Source: an uncultured Oscillospiraceae bacterium
GTDB lineage: Bacteria > Bacillota > Clostridia > Oscillospirales > Oscillospiraceae
Assembly: GCA_900763705.1 (NCBI GenBank)
Contig: CAAFLG010000031.1
Span: forward strand, 1 to 32,894
DNA length: 32,894 bases
Reading direction: 5' to 3'
Shown: positions 1-7,512 of the stretch, one piece after another
How the letters are laid out: every line of letters starts with the position of its first letter
Numbering within the stretch: the first letter of the stretch is position 1
The notes under the pieces: generated by a model
Databases searched by the model: none
Told to the model about the DNA's origin: nothing
Seen by the model: the letters and a program-made list of their open reading frames with translations, nothing else
Program-made: the position numbers and the translations under genes

Positions 1-1
1 A

Positions 2-91
2 ATTGCAGCACTAATAATTGGTGTTGTATTCTTTGCGTGGTGTATAAAGTACTTGTTGTTTATAATTTCTAAGCTTAAAACCGAAAAATAA
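2..91 (+). CDS. C-terminal end of an unidentified membrane protein (partial)
   Basis: An open frame enters from the left edge and stops at TAA (89-91). The 29 visible residues are a run of Ile, Leu, Val, Phe and Ala consistent with one transmembrane helix, followed by a short Lys-rich tail, so this would be the last helix and cytoplasmic end of a membrane protein. Too little is visible to name a family. The low GC content matches the accessory segment that follows. It could be chance coding, since only 29 codons are seen. Confidence 0.4.
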   Translation: MAALIIGVVFFAWCIKYLLFIISKLKTEK

Positions 92-144
92 ATTTTAGAT
101 TGTTGCGAGTCCCTACTGTTCACACAAGAGTTTCAAAATCCGGG

Positions 145-173
145 TTGACATCTGCTCGGATTTTGATTATACT
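145..173 (+). promoter_or_regulatory. Sigma-A-type promoter of the XRE/DUF1016/recombinase operon
   Basis: TTGACA (145-150), a 17-base spacer and TATACT (168-173): a full -35 and a near-consensus -10. The expected transcription start is near 180, about 24 bases before the first start codon. It is the only good promoter upstream of the three overlapping genes. Confidence 0.85.
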
Positions 174-203
174 ATATTTAACCCGAATTGGAGGTTGAAC
201 AGC

Positions 204-560
204 ATGAAACAACTGGGTATGCGCCTTCGCGCATTGCGGGAAGGCATTGGTTTATCTCAATCAAAATTCGCCGATGTGATCGGCTCTACACAGTCCAGCA
301 TTAACCGCTATGAGAATGGCCAGGCAACGCCGACTGTCGATCTTCTACGCAAGTATGCGGACTACTTTGACGTTTCAATGGACTATATCTTTGCCCGCTG
401 CGATGACCCGCACGGCAAGCTGTATGAGGCAAAACCTCCGGTTGACGCGAACAATCCTGAGCTGAGGAAGTTTGTTGAGATGTGCTTCGATCCGGAATCA
501 CCGATGAACGAAAAACTGAAAGAAGCGATGCTGAAAATGCTGGGGGAGGCGAAGACATGA
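204..560 (+). CDS. XRE-family helix-turn-helix transcriptional regulator
   Basis: A 118-residue cytoplasmic DNA-binding protein. The HTH_3/XRE domain spans about residues 4-62, with the LSQ-F-x-x-x-I-G-x-x-Q-x-x-I-x-x-Y-E-x-G pattern typical of Cro/CI-type repressors; the C-terminal half is acidic and probably a dimerisation tail. The ATG at 204 is preferred over the in-frame TTG at 195 because GGAGG (190-194) sits nine bases before it and would abut the TTG. Its stop overlaps the start of the nuclease gene (ATGA at 557-560), implying translational coupling. Inference: it regulates its own three-gene operon. The target operator was not identified. Confidence 0.85.
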   Translation: MKQLGMRLRALREGIGLSQSKFADVIGSTQSSINRYENGQATPTVDLLRKYADYFDVSMDYIFARCDDPHGKLYEAKPPVDANNPELRKFVEMCFDPESPMNEKLKEAMLKMLGEAKT

Positions 561-1579
561 GCAGTGAATTAACCCATAATCCGGGACAGTTCGATGAAGC
601 CATCCATATCATCGACAACGCCCGCAGCCGCGCCATGAAAGCGGTCAATGCAGAGCTTATTCAGATGTATTGGAGCGTCGGTGCGTATTTGTCAGAGCTT
701 TGTTCTGCATCAAGCTTTGGCGATAAGATCATTGACGAAGTTGCCGCATACATTGCGCAAGAGAACCCCAACATCAAAGGTTTCAATCGTCGCGGTCTCT
801 ATCGTATGAAGCAATTCTACGAGACTTACAAGGACGACGAATTTGTGACACCACTGGTGACACAAATCAGCTGGACAAACCATCTGCTTATTATGTCTGG
901 CTCCAAGACGGCAGATGAACGGCATTTTTACATGGCGCTCTGTGCGAAGGAACATTATTCCAAACGCGAGTTGGAGCGTCAGATCGGCACATCGTACTAT
1001 GAGCGTTCAATGATTTCTGCCAAGAAGCCGATGCCTGAATCCGTTTCGCATGATGTGCGTGAAAGCATCCTCGATACCTATGTGCTTGAGTTTCTGGACT
1101 TGCCGGAGCAATTTTCTGAAAAGAATCTCCGTAAAGCAATCATCGAAAATCTGAAGCAGTTTATACTTGAATTTGGCCGGGACTTTACCTTTATCGGTGA
1201 GGAGTACCGTGTTCAGGTCGGCAATACAGATTTCTTCATCGACTTGCTGTTTTATAACCGTGCGCTTTCCTGCCTTGTCCCGATTGAACTGAAAATCGGA
1301 AAATTCAAGCCGGAACACATCGGGCAGATCAATTTTTATCTCGAAGCACTTGACCGCGATGTGAAGAAGCCAAATGAAAATCCAAGTGTAGGCGTTATTC
1401 TTTGCGCCAGCAAGGATGACGCGGTTGTCGAATATGCTTTAAGCCGCAGTATGTCTCCCACACTTGTTGCAGATTATCGGCTTTGTCTTCCCGACAAGAC
1501 GCTTCTACAAAACAAGCTGCGTGAACTGACAGAGCTTGCATTGGAAAGCGGCGAAGGCAACGAGGGTGATGAAGAATGA
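557..1579 (+). CDS. DUF1016/YhcG-type PD-(D/E)XK nuclease domain protein
   Basis: A 340-residue protein of the DUF1016 (YhcG) family. The N-terminal part (about 15-160) is helical and Tyr/Trp-rich with the family look (MYWSVGAYL, RRGLYRMKQFYETY). The C-terminal part (about 190-315) is a PD-(D/E)XK nuclease fold with Asp229, then Glu244-x-Lys246 in the segment VPIELKIGKF, and a following GQINFYL stretch. Start: ATG at 557 with GGGGAGG (543-549); an upstream in-frame start at 482 lies inside the XRE gene and has no ribosome site. Family members are often found on mobile elements and in defence-rich loci, but their substrate is poorly defined, so cleavage of DNA here is inference. It overlaps both neighbours by ATGA. 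Confidence 0.85.
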   Translation: MSSELTHNPGQFDEAIHIIDNARSRAMKAVNAELIQMYWSVGAYLSELCSASSFGDKIIDEVAAYIAQENPNIKGFNRRGLYRMKQFYETYKDDEFVTPLVTQISWTNHLLIMSGSKTADERHFYMALCAKEHYSKRELERQIGTSYYERSMISAKKPMPESVSHDVRESILDTYVLEFLDLPEQFSEKNLRKAIIENLKQFILEFGRDFTFIGEEYRVQVGNTDFFIDLLFYNRALSCLVPIELKIGKFKPEHIGQINFYLEALDRDVKKPNENPSVGVILCASKDDAVVEYALSRSMSPTLVADYRLCLPDKTLLQNKLRELTELALESGEGNEGDEE

Positions 1580-3309
1580 ACGCTGTCATCTATGCCCGCT
1601 ATTCCTCAGACAGCCAGCGCGAGGAATCCATTGAAGGTCAGCTCCGCGAGTGCCGGGAATATGCTGAACGCAATAATATGACCATCGTTGGAACGTATAT
1701 TGACCGGGCATTATCTGCAAAAACAGCAGATCGACCGGAGTTCCAGCACATGATCAAGGACAGCGCAAAAGAGTTGTTCGAGATTGTGCTTGTATGGAAG
1801 CTCGACCATTTTTCCCGCGACCGTTACGACAGCGCACACTACAAGCACATTCTGAAAAAGAACGGCGGTGGCGTTCCGCTCGGCTATCTGTTGGACAAGA
1901 AGGCACAGAAGCTTGCGATTGATCCTACGACTGCGCCATTAGTGGTTGAGATATTTGAAAAGTATGCTGATGGCAAAACGGTTCGTTCCATTGTTGAGGA
2001 TTTCAATGCCCGCGGACTTAGAACGAAAAAGGGACAGCCGTTCAATATCAATAGTTTCAGCTCTCTGCTGAAAAACCGCAAATACATTGGCGAGTATCGC
2101 TATCAGGATGTTGTAATTGAGGGCGGCGTTCCTGCTATCGTTCCGGAAGACCTGTTCAACCGTGTGCAGGAACGCATGGAGAAGAACCGCCATGCTCCCG
2201 CAATGGCAAAAGCAAAAGAGGACTATCTGCTGACAACAAAGCTGTTCTGCGGTAAGTGTGAGCGCATGATGGTTGGTGAAAGCGGTAAGAGCCATACCGG
2301 CGCTATGCACTATTATTACAAGTGCAGCGGTGCGAAGCGCCTGAAGGATTGCGACAAGAAGGCTGTTCGCAAAGACTGGATTGAACGTGTTGTTGTCCAC
2401 CTGACCATGCAGCGCGTCATGGATGAAGAAAAGATCAACGGGCTCATTGGCGCAATTCTTGTTATGCAGGAGCAGGAAGACACAACAACCCCTGCGCTTC
2501 GTTCACAGCTCGCAGAAACCGAGTCCTCCATTGGAAACATTCTGAAAGCAATCGAGCAGGGCATTTTCACGCCGTCCACCAAACAGCGGCTTGATGAGCT
2601 GGAAGCACGAAAAGAAGAAATCCTTGTGAATATCCAGACTGCTGAACTGCAAAAGCCAAAGCTGACCCGCGAACAGATGACGGCATGGTTTGAGCAGTTT
2701 CGCCATGGTGATCCAGCAAACCGTGAGTTTCAGAAACGCTTGATTGATACATTTGTAAACGCCGTGTATGTGTTCGATGATAAACTGGTCTTGACCTACA
2801 ACTATCAACATGGGACGCAGACAATCTCGCTTGACGAGATCGAATCGGCGCTGAGTTCGGATTTTGATGGGGCTACTCCACCAAAAAGAAGAGCACTGCA
2901 AAGCAGTGCTCTTCTTTTTGGTATCCGCAGGACATTTAACAGCGCACAAACAAATGAATTGCTTGTGCACCAAGGTTTTCGCAAAGCGAAAACGCTTGTG
3001 ACGCGCCACTCGGCGCGTTTTTTGTTTCACGCGCCGCAGGCGGCTCCCTTCTCTCACAGGAAGTTTGCGAAGACTGACGCGCCGACGACCGTGAGAAGGC
3101 CCGCTACGACGATCGACAGGCTGCTCATCGCGCCCTCTACCTCGCCAAGCTCGATGGCCTTGGCCGTGCCCAGCGCGTGCGCGGCCGAGCCGATGCCGAC
3201 GCCCTTCGCGATGGGGTCGGTGATGCGAAAGAGCCTGCACACGGCCACGGCGGTCACGTTGCCGAAGATGCCCGTGATGATGATCATGGCGACCGTCAAG
3301 GTCGCATAG
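1576..3309 (+). CDS. Serine recombinase (resolvase/invertase superfamily), probably inactive
   Basis: Site-specific recombinase of the large serine type. The resolvase N-terminus (1-95) has YARYSSDSQ with Arg8 and the presumed catalytic Ser10. A recombinase domain (about 99-200), a Cys4 zinc ribbon (CGKC ... CSG ... C, about 225-265) and a coiled coil (about 300-360) follow. Two lesions stand out. The usual LDR-F-x-R motif reads LDHFSR, with His78 where the active-site arginine belongs. From KKNG (94-97) the protein jumps straight to GGVPLGY, missing roughly 60 residues that normally hold the last strand and long helix of the catalytic domain. The tail beyond about residue 435 reads through a terminator hairpin (2881-2921) and into antisense of lrgB, so it is unlikely to be native. 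Start ATG overlaps the nuclease stop. Confidence 0.75.
   Translation: MNAVIYARYSSDSQREESIEGQLRECREYAERNNMTIVGTYIDRALSAKTADRPEFQHMIKDSAKELFEIVLVWKLDHFSRDRYDSAHYKHILKKNGGGVPLGYLLDKKAQKLAIDPTTAPLVVEIFEKYADGKTVRSIVEDFNARGLRTKKGQPFNINSFSSLLKNRKYIGEYRYQDVVIEGGVPAIVPEDLFNRVQERMEKNRHAPAMAKAKEDYLLTTKLFCGKCERMMVGESGKSHTGAMHYYYKCSGAKRLKDCDKKAVRKDWIERVVVHLTMQRVMDEEKINGLIGAILVMQEQEDTTTPALRSQLAETESSIGNILKAIEQGIFTPSTKQRLDELEARKEEILVNIQTAELQKPKLTREQMTAWFEQFRHGDPANREFQKRLIDTFVNAVYVFDDKLVLTYNYQHGTQTISLDEIESALSSDFDGATPPKRRALQSSALLFGIRRTFNSAQTNELLVHQGFRKAKTLVTRHSARFLFHAPQAAPFSHRKFAKTDAPTTVRRPATTIDRLLIAPSTSPSSMALAVPSACAAEPMPTPFAMGSVMRKSLHTATAVTLPKMPVMMIMATVKVA
2881..2921 (+). terminator. Rho-independent terminator, perfect 19-bp stem
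   Basis: Arms 2881-2899 and 2903-2921 pair perfectly around an AAA loop; the 3' arm ends in a T-run (TTCTTTTTGG). It sits inside the 3' end of the recombinase open frame, suggesting the original gene ended here and that the frame now runs on. The A-rich 5' arm also lets it act in the minus direction. Confidence 0.8.
3001..3024 (+). terminator. Second hairpin with T-run at the accessory/core boundary
   Basis: ACGCGCC (3001-3007), a four-base loop and GGCGCGT (3012-3018), then a run of T to 3024. A second short palindrome of TTTTCGC / GCGAAAA lies just upstream (about 2974-2990). On the plus strand this is a plausible back-up terminator for the recombinase operon. It lies only about 30 bases beyond the lrgB stop, which has no obvious terminator of its own. 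Confidence 0.45.
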
Positions 3310-3743
3310 CCGCCAAGCTCCTCCGAAACGCCCATGCCAATGGCCGTGGTGATGGACTTGGGGAGCAGCGTCACATATTCCTCGTGCGAGAGGTGAAAGA
3401 GCCTGCTCATCACGAGCACGCTGCAAAGCGTGGTGAGAACGCCCGAGAAGATCCCGGCGAAGACCGCCTTCCAGTTTTCCTTCAGCAGCGTGAGCTTTTC
3501 ATAGAGCGGCACGGCAAGGCAGACGGTCGCGGGCGTCAAGAGATAGCTGAGGTACTTCGCGCCCTCGTAATACACCGCATAGTCGATGCGCGTGGTCACG
3601 AGCAGCGCGATGGTCACGGCGACGGAGATGAGAAGCGGGTTGCAGAGCGCGCTTTTGCTCTTTTTCTGGAGCGCAGCGCCGAGCCCGTAGGAAACAAGGC
3701 TCACCGAAACGCCGAAGAAGACGGACTCTTCAAAGAATGTCAT
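3054..3743 (-). CDS. lrgB: LrgB/CidB-family membrane protein (murein hydrolase export regulator)
   Basis: A 229-residue polytopic membrane protein, the usual LrgB length. Hydrophobic helices follow one another throughout, and the conserved family segment PKSITTAIGMGVSEELGG and the GIGSAAHALGTAKA segment are both present. LrgB works with LrgA as a holin/antiholin-like pair influencing autolysis; in some bacteria and plants homologues transport metabolites such as pyruvate or glycolate, so substrate transport is an alternative. The start ATG at 3743 overlaps the lrgA stop (ATGA), so the two are translationally coupled. A longer in-frame start exists upstream inside lrgA but has no ribosome site. 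Confidence 0.92.
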   Translation of the reverse strand: MTFFEESVFFGVSVSLVSYGLGAALQKKSKSALCNPLLISVAVTIALLVTTRIDYAVYYEGAKYLSYLLTPATVCLAVPLYEKLTLLKENWKAVFAGIFSGVLTTLCSVLVMSRLFHLSHEEYVTLLPKSITTAIGMGVSEELGGYATLTVAMIIITGIFGNVTAVAVCRLFRITDPIAKGVGIGSAAHALGTAKAIELGEVEGAMSSLSIVVAGLLTVVGASVFANFL

Positions 3744-4105
3744 TTCCCGTCCTCTCCCTTCCCGTTTCTTCTCAGCACGCCCTGCGTCACAAGGCCGGAG
3801 ACCGCCATCACGGCAACCGTCGACACCGCCGCGATGACAAGGTAGGCAAGAAGATTTGCCCGGATGACGCTCCACGAGGCCATCAGCCCCACGGCAGCGG
3901 GGATGAACATGAGGGGCATGATCTCGATGAGAAAGCAGGCCGTGTCGCGCACGGCGTCAAGCTTGATAAGGCCCGTGAGCAGGGAGAAAAGCATCAGCAC
4001 AAGGCCGTAGATGCTCGCCGGCACGGGCAGGGGCAGAATAAAGCTCATCATCTCGCCCGCGAGCGAGATGAGCAGGATGATCGCGAATTGTTTGACGTAT
4101 TTCAT
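3740..4105 (-). CDS. lrgA: LrgA/CidA-family holin-like membrane protein
   Basis: A 121-residue protein with four predicted hydrophobic segments. It carries the LrgA hallmark around residues 24-40, LPLPVPASIYGLVLMLF (family pattern LPIPGSVIGMLLLF-like). The tail is charged (RRNGKGEDGK). AAGGA lies upstream of the ATG at 4105. It is the partner of LrgB and the first gene of the pair. It follows proC by 34 bases on the same strand, so both may be co-transcribed from the proC promoter. No LytSR-type two-component genes are seen nearby. Confidence 0.9.
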   Translation of the reverse strand: MKYVKQFAIILLISLAGEMMSFILPLPVPASIYGLVLMLFSLLTGLIKLDAVRDTACFLIEIMPLMFIPAAVGLMASWSVIRANLLAYLVIAAVSTVAVMAVSGLVTQGVLRRNGKGEDGK

Positions 4106-4139
4106 GCTGTGTTCCTTCTTTGCAGGGGAAAGTGTCCGC

Positions 4140-4940
4140 TCAGGCGTTCTTGAGGTCGCAGTTTTTCTCGTAGGCGGCGATGACGGCGTTGAAGACCGCG
4201 CCGCGCAGCCCCGCCGTTTCGAGCGCGCGCACGCCCTGAATGGTCGAGCCGCCCGGCGAGCAGACGCGATCCTTGAGCGCGCCGGGGTGTTCATTCGTTT
4301 CAAGCACCATCTTCGCCGTGCCGAGCATCATCTGCGCGGCGTAGCGGATGGCGTCCGCGCGCGGAAGGCCGCAGGCAACGCCGCCGTCGGCGAGCGCCTC
4401 CAGAAACATCGCGGCAAAGGCCGGGCCGCAGCCCGCGACGGCAGAGCCCGCGTCCTGCAAGCGCTCCTCGAGCGCAAAGAGCCGCCCCGCGGGCGCCATA
4501 TAGGAAAGGAACGCCTCCACGTCGGCCTTCTCGCAGTTTTCGCTGCACGCATAGAAGATGACGCCCTCGCCCACGGAGGCGGGCATATTCGGCATGATGC
4601 GGATCACGGGATAGTTCCCGCCCGCCATCGCGCGGATGCTCTCAATACTCAGCCCCGCCGCCATGCTGACGAGCACGGGCTGTTTCTCGCGCGCTTTCAG
4701 CACGGGCGCGATCTTTTCCAGCATCCCCGCCATCATCTGCGGCTTGACGCCGAGGAAGAGGTGGTCCGCCTCCCCTGCTGCCGCCGCGTTGTCGCAGACG
4801 CGCGCGCCGATGGCCTCTGCCAGCGCCTGCGCCTTTTCCGGCGTGCGGTTGGCGAGCAGCAGCTCCGCCTGAGCGCTCTTCGCCGCCGCGCTTGCGAGCG
4901 CGCCGCCCATATTTCCCGTACCGATAAAACCGATCTTCAT
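4140..4940 (-). CDS. proC: Pyrroline-5-carboxylate reductase
   Basis: A 266-residue cytosolic enzyme catalysing the last step of proline synthesis: pyrroline-5-carboxylate plus NAD(P)H to proline. The N-terminal Rossmann fold opens with IGFIGTGNMGGAL (residues 2-14). The middle has KPQMM and the IRIMPNMPA segment, and the C-terminal dimerisation domain carries GSAVAGCGPAF and the signature DRVCSPGGSTIQG. Length is normal for the family. The ATG at 4940 follows AAGGAC. It is probably transcribed with lrgAB downstream. Confidence 0.96.
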   Translation of the reverse strand: MKIGFIGTGNMGGALASAAAKSAQAELLLANRTPEKAQALAEAIGARVCDNAAAAGEADHLFLGVKPQMMAGMLEKIAPVLKAREKQPVLVSMAAGLSIESIRAMAGGNYPVIRIMPNMPASVGEGVIFYACSENCEKADVEAFLSYMAPAGRLFALEERLQDAGSAVAGCGPAFAAMFLEALADGGVACGLPRADAIRYAAQMMLGTAKMVLETNEHPGALKDRVCSPGGSTIQGVRALETAGLRGAVFNAVIAAYEKNCDLKNA

Positions 4941-5003
4941 CGTATCGTCCTTCTTTCGCAGTTTTTCATCGGGCGCGGAGGGCCGCGCCGGAATTTTTTC
5001 TCT

Positions 5004-5032
5004 ATTGTAGTACAGTCCCCCGCCGCCGTCGA
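5004..5032 (-). promoter_or_regulatory. Candidate promoter of proC
   Basis: Read on the minus strand: TCGACG (5027-5032), a 17-base spacer and TACAAT (5004-5009). The -10 is good and the -35 matches four of six consensus bases. It would start transcription about 60 bases upstream of proC. Confidence 0.5.
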
Positions 5033-5073
5033 GGGAAAATTTCCGCCGCAGGGCATTTTTTGTGGAAAACGAC

Positions 5074-5112
5074 AGAGAGCAGTGCATAGCATACCGCTTT
5101 GCACTGCTCTCT
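5074..5112 (-). terminator. 13-bp hairpin between the lipid kinase gene and proC
   Basis: AGAGAGCAGTGCA (5074-5086) pairs perfectly with TGCACTGCTCTCT (5100-5112) around a 13-base loop. On the minus strand a GTTTTCC stretch follows closely, so it probably ends the lipid kinase transcript; the plus-strand side also carries a T-rich run (TTTAACATTTTT). Confidence 0.6.
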
Positions 5113-5186
5113 TTAACATTTTTGGCGTCTATTCCGTGCCGATGCGGCACGGCACCTTTGCGCTGAGCTGCCGCTTGCCGCGGCGA

Positions 5187-6080
5187 TCAGATCATCAACG
5201 TAAGGCCGTTTTCCTCGATGCCGATCTCCACAAACGGCGCGCCGGGATCGTACTCGCCGTCGAGCGTCCAGGGGATGTCCTCGGCCGTCTCCGCCGTGAC
5301 ATGCTTGACGTGGCGGAAGATCAGCCCCTCGGAGTTGTAGTAATCCTTGTTCACAAGCGCCAGAATAAGCGCCTGCATCGCCGCGGGCGTTCGCGGCACG
5401 GGCACGAGCAGCAGCTCGAAGAGCCCGTCGTTGAACAGCACCTCCTCGTCCGAGAGCTTCATCAGCCCCGCGATGGACGTGGAGTTGCTGATCGCGCCGA
5501 AGAGATACTCCCCGTCGAACACCTCTCCGTCGGCGGTGATCTTCATGCGGTAGGGGCAGAGCGTGTCGAGATTCTTCACCCCATCGAGCATATAGGCAAA
5601 ATGGCCGAAGACGTTCTTGATGTCCTGCGGCACGGTATAGGTCGTCTTCGTGAACGCGCCGAACGAGGCGACGTAGACAAAGTTCCGCTCGCCGAAGCGC
5701 CCCACGTCGAGCTTGCGCGGCTCAAGGCGCATCGCGGAGAGCGCGGCCTCGGCGGGATTCGAGGAAATGTTCAGGCTCGCGGCAAAGTCGTTCGTGCTGC
5801 CGCCGGGCAGATAGCTCACCGCCGGGCGCTTTTCCTTCGGGATGCGCATCACGCCGTTCACCGTTTCGTTGAGCGTCCCGTCGCCGCCGTGGCAGACGAC
5901 AAGGTCAAACTCCGCGCCAAGATCCTCGGCAAGCTCCGTCGCCTCGCCGGGGTGCGATGTCACATGCACGGAGACGAGATAGCCCGCCTCGGAGTAGATC
6001 GACACAGCGTCAAACAGCGGCGCGCGCGACTTTCTTTTCCCCGCGCGGGGATTGACGATAAAGAGCAGTTTTTTGTCCAT
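5187..6080 (-). CDS. Diacylglycerol kinase/YegS-family lipid kinase
   Basis: A 297-residue protein of the DagK_cat superfamily, which phosphorylates a lipid alcohol (diacylglycerol or a related lipid) with ATP at the inner face of the membrane. It opens with LLFIVNPRAGKRKS (residues 5-18). The nucleotide-binding signature VCHGGDGTLNE lies at about 61-71, and LPGGSTNDFA at about 89-98 is the second conserved loop. Length is normal for DgkB/BmrU/YegS proteins. A strong GAGGAGG precedes the ATG at 6080. The exact lipid cannot be told from sequence; DgkB in undecaprenol or phospholipid recycling is one option. Confidence 0.88.
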   Translation of the reverse strand: MDKKLLFIVNPRAGKRKSRAPLFDAVSIYSEAGYLVSVHVTSHPGEATELAEDLGAEFDLVVCHGGDGTLNETVNGVMRIPKEKRPAVSYLPGGSTNDFAASLNISSNPAEAALSAMRLEPRKLDVGRFGERNFVYVASFGAFTKTTYTVPQDIKNVFGHFAYMLDGVKNLDTLCPYRMKITADGEVFDGEYLFGAISNSTSIAGLMKLSDEEVLFNDGLFELLLVPVPRTPAAMQALILALVNKDYYNSEGLIFRHVKHVTAETAEDIPWTLDGEYDPGAPFVEIGIEENGLTLMI

Positions 6081-6190
6081 AGGGTCCTCCTCTTTCCTTG
6101 CCCTTCACAGCACGCGGCCAAAGCGCGAAAAATACTGCTCCGGCCGCCTTCTCCGCCGCTCAAAATAAATGTTAACAGGCGGTGAAGAAT

Positions 6191-6219
6191 ATCATAACAC
6201 AGGAAATGAGCGGTTGCAA
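6191..6219 (-). promoter_or_regulatory. Promoter of the lipid kinase gene
   Basis: On the minus strand TTGCAA (6214-6219), a 17-base spacer and TATGAT (6191-6196). The leader to the start codon would be about 100 bases. The TTGCAA is its own reverse complement, so it could in principle also serve plus-strand transcription toward 6300, though no good plus -10 follows. Confidence 0.7.
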
Positions 6220-6299
6220 TTCCCGGCAAAAAATAGTAAGCTACTTTTAGTATCTTTTAGCAGCCACTTAACGCTTTTTGCCCAAAAAAGGGGGAACTT

Positions 6300-7505
6300 A
6301 TGAAGACCAACAAGACCTACCTCCGCCTTGGCGCCACGCTGGTGGCCTCGGCGTGTGTGGTACTGGTATTTTACGATACGTTTTTCCAGTCCCGCGTCCT
6401 GCTCGACTTTTTCGACAAGCTCACAGGCGTGCTCTCGCCGGTCATCTACGGCCTCGCCTTTTCCTACCTGCTCGCGCCCATTGTCGACTTTTTCGGCCGC
6501 TACATCGAGCGCGCCTTTCCGAAAGTCAAGGCCTCTGTTGTGCGCGGTCTGAGCATCCTCATCACATGGCTCTGCGTCATCGCGATGATCTACCTCATGT
6601 TCTGCATCCTCATCCCCGAATTGGTCGAGAGCGTAAAGACCCTCGCGGCCAACTTTGAAAGCTACTACAAAACCGTTTACAACTGGGTGACGGCGCTCGT
6701 GGAGAATGAAACTCTCTTCTCCGACGAGGTCCTCTCCGATCAGGTGCTCTCCGCGCTCAACGACTACTACGATAAGCTCGTCAAGTGGATCACCGACACC
6801 GTCATCCCGCAGGCGCAGGTCGCCATCGTCGCCGTGACGGGCGGCATCTGGAGCGTCATCATCTTCCTCAAGAACCTGCTCATCGGCATGATGATCTCGG
6901 TATATCTGCTCGCGCGCAAGGAGGGCTTTGCCCGCCAGTCCAAAAAGCTGCTCTATGCCATCCTGCCCGAGCTTCCCTATCGCCGCACGCTGCGCGCCGT
7001 GGCCGAGGCCGACCGTATCTTCAGCGGCTTCGTGCGCGGAAAGCTGCTCGATTCGCTCATCATCGGCATCATCTGCTTCATCTGCTGCTCGATCTTCAAG
7101 TTCCCCTATACGCCCATCATTTCGGTCTTCGTGGGCGTGACGAACATCATCCCCATCTTCGGCCCCTTCCTCGGCGCCGTTCCGAGCGCTTTCCTCATCC
7201 TGCTCGTCAATCCCAGGCAGTGTTTGTACTTCATCCTCTTCATCATCGCCCTCCAGCAGTTCGACGGCAACATCTTAGGCCCCAAGATCCTCGGCAAATC
7301 CACCGGCATTTCGAGCTTCTGGGTCATCGTGGCCATCGTGGTCGGCGGCGGCTTCGGCGGCGTCCTCGGTATGTTCCTCGGCGTGCCGATCTTCGCCTGC
7401 ATCAGCTCGCTTGTGAACTGGTTCACGGGCCGCAGCCTTGAGAAAAAGGGCGCGACGGAGGAGCTGTTCGACCCCCTCCCCGCCCCGGGCGAAAAAAAGG
7501 AATGA
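6300..7505 (+). CDS. AI-2E-family transporter (PerM/YdiK-type permease)
   Basis: A 401-residue polytopic membrane protein of the AI-2E transporter family (PF01594). Hydrophobic pairs lie near residues 10-30, 40-60, 78-100, then 175-205 and 245-375. Conserved features are the SPVIYGLAFSYLLAP segment near 46-60 and the C-terminal FVGVTNIIPIFGPFLGAVPS and GPKILGKSTGISSFWVI stretches. Some members export autoinducer-2 and others act as sodium/proton antiporters, so the substrate is open. The ATG at 6300 follows AAAGGGGGA. DUF3810 follows closely downstream, so the two probably share a transcript. Confidence 0.9.
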   Translation: MKTNKTYLRLGATLVASACVVLVFYDTFFQSRVLLDFFDKLTGVLSPVIYGLAFSYLLAPIVDFFGRYIERAFPKVKASVVRGLSILITWLCVIAMIYLMFCILIPELVESVKTLAANFESYYKTVYNWVTALVENETLFSDEVLSDQVLSALNDYYDKLVKWITDTVIPQAQVAIVAVTGGIWSVIIFLKNLLIGMMISVYLLARKEGFARQSKKLLYAILPELPYRRTLRAVAEADRIFSGFVRGKLLDSLIIGIICFICCSIFKFPYTPIISVFVGVTNIIPIFGPFLGAVPSAFLILLVNPRQCLYFILFIIALQQFDGNILGPKILGKSTGISSFWVIVAIVVGGGFGGVLGMFLGVPIFACISSLVNWFTGRSLEKKGATEELFDPLPAPGEKKE

Positions 7506-7512
7506 CGCGCGC

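Noticed and set aside
4011..6185. 724-codon plus-strand open frame
   Set aside because: It is antisense to proC and the lipid kinase, has no ribosome site, and its Arg/His/Ala-rich composition is the typical shadow of GC-rich genes.
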